From NCBI GenBank assembly GCA_029250425.1, contig JAQXFF010000049.1:1-8848 (forward strand): a DNA stretch of 8,848 nt, in the 5' to 3' direction. Made by a program: the position numbers and the translations under genes. The notes under the pieces were generated by a model. It saw only the letters and a list, made by a program, of their open reading frames with translations. It did not search any database and was not told the origin of the DNA. Below are positions 6,967 through 8,848 of the stretch, piece after piece. Positions within the stretch are counted from its first letter, which is position 1, and each line of letters opens with the position of its first letter. The stretch is from Candidatus Thalassarchaeaceae archaeon (lineage in GTDB: Archaea; Thermoplasmatota; Poseidoniia; Poseidoniales; Thalassarchaeaceae).

Positions 6967-7750
6967 ACTCACCGTGAATGATTGCCCGCAATGCACGTAC
7001 ACAGGCTGCTGGATCCTTTGCACCAAACACCTGACGGCCCATGCAAACACCAGCTCCACCGGCAGACATTGCAGATCGAACGATTTCCAATGTTTCGTCA
7101 AAAGACCCATTGCCGGGACCTCCAGAAATCAATACAGGAATGGGAACTGCATCGCACACTTTACGGAAACTTTCTGCGTCCCCAGTCCAAGGAACTTTCA
7201 CTGCATGGCACCCCATTTCGTATGCAACACGTGCAGCGTGGGCCACGCCACCTGTGATATCATTGGGTAATGTTACCAAATTAGGTCCCCGTGGGTAGAC
7301 CATGCCGAGTACTGGCACCCCAACTTCATGTGCCTCTGTAGTCAATTTACCCATGTCAACGATCATTTCAGGTTCCTTTTCATCCCCCAAATTGATTTGA
7401 CCAGAAACGCCAACAGCGCCTCGAGAAAGGGCTTCAGAAGCACTGGAGATTTTCACTTTGAATTGTGAATTTTCACCACCATGTGCCGTCGAGGCAGACA
7501 CATGGCACACGAAGCCATCCCATTCAGTTCGAGCGAATTGGTGGCTGACAATTCCTTTCTGACAAACGATGGCATCAGCGCCAGCTGAAATCACTGAATC
7601 AATGACAGAATCCATTCGGTCAAGGCCATTTTCAGGATAGCCTGAGAGACCATGGTCCATTGGAATCCAAACACCACGACCATTCGGCAACAAGCGCTGG
7701 AGACGATTTGCAAGGTCACCGCTCATGGGTGTGCCCACTACTTCCTGCAT
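6965..7750 (-). CDS. aroA': 2-Amino-3,7-dideoxy-D-threo-hept-6-ulosonate (ADH) synthase, AroA'
   Basis: Catalyses the first committed step of the archaeal aromatic route: transfer from 6-deoxy-5-ketofructose 1-phosphate to L-aspartate semialdehyde, giving ADH. It is a class I (Schiff base) aldolase of the FbaB/DeoC type with a TIM-barrel fold. In 261 residues the key elements are IPMDHGLSG (29-37, Asp32), AGADAIVCQKGI (56-67), MVYPRG (150-155, Tyr152), HAVKVPWTGD (182-191, Lys185 as likely Schiff-base lysine), LISGGP (207-212) and AGVCMGRQVFG (233-243). Archaeal fructose-1,6-bisphosphate aldolase shares these motifs, but the adjacent aroB' and aspartate kinase strongly favour ADH synthase. 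The start is ATG 7750. No SD is visible in the 10 nt before it, where the other genes have one; an inverted repeat sits just upstream. Confidence 0.93.
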   Translation of the reverse strand: MQEVVGTPMSGDLANRLQRLLPNGRGVWIPMDHGLSGYPENGLDRMDSVIDSVISAGADAIVCQKGIVSHQFARTEWDGFVCHVSASTAHGGENSQFKVKISSASEALSRGAVGVSGQINLGDEKEPEMIVDMGKLTTEAHEVGVPVLGMVYPRGPNLVTLPNDITGGVAHAARVAYEMGCHAVKVPWTGDAESFRKVCDAVPIPVLISGGPGNGSFDETLEIVRSAMSAGGAGVCMGRQVFGAKDPAACVRALRAIIHGE

Positions 7751-7760
7751 TTGAGCGTTT

Positions 7761-7779
7761 GTCGACCCGTAGGGTCGAC
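7761..7779. repeat. Perfect 8-bp inverted repeat before the aromatic block
   Basis: GTCGACCC-GTA-GGGTCGAC is two perfect 8-bp arms around a 3-nt centre. It fills most of the 29-bp gap between the exonuclease III stop (TAG, 7782-7780) and the aroA' ATG at 7750. It lies 10 nt upstream of that ATG. Downstream on the minus strand is AAACGCTCAA, with no T-tract, so a terminator for exonuclease III is unlikely. It could be an operator for a dimeric repressor or an RNA hairpin in the aroA' leader. Which one cannot be settled from sequence. Confidence 0.75.
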
Positions 7780-8556
7780 CTAAATATCCAAATCAATGAT
7801 GACTGGGGCGTGGTCGCTGACGACCAAACCACCCTCTCTCATCACTGAAGCGCGCTGTAACAGTGGTGCGCCAGCAGCATTGGCGAGAACGTAGTCAATC
7901 CGCCAACCTCGATCTTTCTCTCGAGCTTGTCCTCGATTTGACCACCAAGAGTAGGGGCCCTTTCCAGGCCCAACACCAATGCGAAGTAAATCATTCCAAC
8001 CCGATGTGAGAAGGCGGTCAAACCATTCTCGTTCGTTGGGTAAAAATCCGCTCATGTTTTTGTTGCCAACCGGATTCCAAATGTCGTCTTCTGTATGTGC
8101 GATGTTGAGGTCTCCACAGAGAAAGACGGGTTCATCCAATTTGGTGAATGGACGTGCCCACTCAAGCAAGTCTTCCATCCACTGTTCTTTCCAAATTTGC
8201 CGCTCAATTTTGTTGGAACCACTGGGCAAATAGCAATTCAAACAATGCACACCGTTGTGATAGGTGTGAAGCATCCTTCCTTCCAAGTCATCGGGATCTA
8301 GTTTTGTGCCCGTTCCACGACCCATGTCTGTGAATGCTTCCTTGGACCAAGTTGCGACACCAGAGTAGCCTTTCTTTTCGGCTGGGTGCATCAGCGTATG
8401 TTCCATTGTTGGTTCCCAACCCTTGGGTAATTGCTCTGGTAAAGCCCGTGTCTCTTGGAGCAACAAAATATCTGGATCAATGCGCTCGACAAACTCATCC
8501 AAACCCTTACGAATGGCCGCACGAATTCCATTGAGATTCCAAGTGACCAGACGCAT
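7780..8556 (-). CDS. xthA: Exodeoxyribonuclease III / AP endonuclease, ExoIII (XthA) family
   Basis: A DNA repair nuclease of the EEP superfamily: cleaves the backbone at abasic sites and degrades DNA 3' to 5', with divalent metal. The 258 residues are close to family length (about 255-270). All catalytic blocks are present: WNLNG (6-10, Asn7), LLLQET (31-36, Glu35), Tyr109 in CYLPSGS (108-114), CGDLNIAH (147-154, Asp149/Asn151), the substrate loop YSWWSNRGQAR (202-212), WRIDYVL (218-224) and SDHAPV (247-252). The start is ATG 8556 with GAGGTG (8567-8562) overlapping the preceding TGA stop. It is 9 bp after the permease stop and 29 bp before aroA', so it may be co-transcribed with the aromatic genes without a functional link. 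Similar enzymes occur in bacteria and some archaea. Confidence 0.96.
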   Translation of the reverse strand: MRLVTWNLNGIRAAIRKGLDEFVERIDPDILLLQETRALPEQLPKGWEPTMEHTLMHPAEKKGYSGVATWSKEAFTDMGRGTGTKLDPDDLEGRMLHTYHNGVHCLNCYLPSGSNKIERQIWKEQWMEDLLEWARPFTKLDEPVFLCGDLNIAHTEDDIWNPVGNKNMSGFLPNEREWFDRLLTSGWNDLLRIGVGPGKGPYSWWSNRGQAREKDRGWRIDYVLANAAGAPLLQRASVMREGGLVVSDHAPVIIDLDI

Positions 8557-8561
8557 CTAAA

Positions 8562-8567
8562 CACCTC
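8562..8567 (-). promoter_or_regulatory. Shine-Dalgarno for exonuclease III
   Basis: GAGGTG on the minus strand overlaps the permease TGA stop and ends 5 nt before ATG 8556. It supports both the start and operon-style reading from the permease. Confidence 0.65.
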
Positions 8568-8848
8568 ACTGTGACATGTCTTTGACCTTGTCAACGAGAT
8601 CCATTCGTTTGATTCTCCACATACCAAATGGAGTTAATGCGATGGAGATAAAGACAACGATTCCAATCAGAATAAAAATCGAATCGTTGGAAGGTTCGAC
8701 GGTGAAATATGCTGACCAAGTCGTAAATGATGAGAAAATGAGTTTTGTCCCTAAAACTGAGAATATGCATCCCAAAATCCCACCGATGAGGCCGATACCG
8801 AGGTGTTCCCCAAACAACATCGCTCCCTAACGGTTGTTGGATGCACCG
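8566..8848 (-). pseudogene. FtsX/MacB-like ABC permease, C-terminal part, interrupted by in-frame TAG
   Basis: The frame runs from the window edge to TGA at 8568-8566, with a TAG stop at 8829-8827. After the TAG come 86 residues with two hydrophobic segments (about 7-29 and 48-66, counted from ATG 8820) and a charged end, RIKRMDLVDKVK, like the C-terminal tail of FtsX-family permeases. Before the TAG the frame reads GASNNR. Joined across the stop, GASNNR-x-GAMLFGEHLGIGLIGG fits the FtsX-family pattern GA(S/T)xxx(I/V)xxxxxxE...GGxxG in register, the TAG falling where a hydrophobic residue is usual. I therefore call it a nonsense-broken permease whose 5' part lies outside the window. The alternative is a genuine 84-residue two-helix protein starting at ATG 8820; GGAG lies only 2 nt before that ATG, too close for a good SD. 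A sequencing or assembly error is also possible. Confidence 0.6.

Noticed and set aside
8576..8830. Plus-strand frame of 84 residues opposite the permease
   Set aside because: The minus-strand frame has permease-like helices and a typical FtsX tail; the plus frame has no pattern and is its shadow.

Overview
The window is protein-coding almost end to end and looks like a mesophilic euryarchaeon, most likely a marine Poseidoniales (Marine Group II/III) relative. The main evidence is the archaea-specific route into aromatic biosynthesis: an ADH synthase (AroA'), a dehydroquinate synthase II (AroB') and a GHMP-type shikimate kinase, instead of the bacterial DAHP synthase, AroB and P-loop AroK. 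Genes are packed with 4-nt overlaps or gaps of a few bases, and most starts have a Shine-Dalgarno match built into the preceding stop codon. The lineage is inferred from gene content only.

Layout. Positions 1-2638 (+ strand) hold the 3' end of a MoxR-type AAA+ ATPase, a complete DUF58 protein with two N-terminal membrane helices, and a protein of about six membrane segments that I do not recognise. Together they form the widespread MoxR-DUF58 pairing with an uncharacterised membrane partner. This unit converges on the minus-strand cluster with only 6 bp between the stop codons.

Positions 2645-8848 (- strand) read, in transcription order: the C-terminal part of an FtsX/MacB-like ABC permease apparently broken by an in-frame TAG; exodeoxyribonuclease III; ADH synthase (aroA'); 3-dehydroquinate synthase II (aroB'); GHMP shikimate kinase; chorismate synthase (aroC); and aspartate kinase. 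A perfect 8-bp inverted repeat sits between exonuclease III and aroA', directly before the aromatic block.

The last five genes form one metabolic module. Aspartate kinase starts the path from aspartate to aspartate semialdehyde. In archaea the semialdehyde is condensed by ADH synthase with a 6-deoxy-5-ketofructose phosphate donor, and AroB' converts the product to dehydroquinate. Shikimate kinase and chorismate synthase act later in the route to chorismate. Aspartate semialdehyde dehydrogenase, dehydroquinase, shikimate dehydrogenase and EPSP synthase are not in the window. I see no tRNA, rRNA, CRISPR array, insertion sequence or intergenic stretch over 50 bases.
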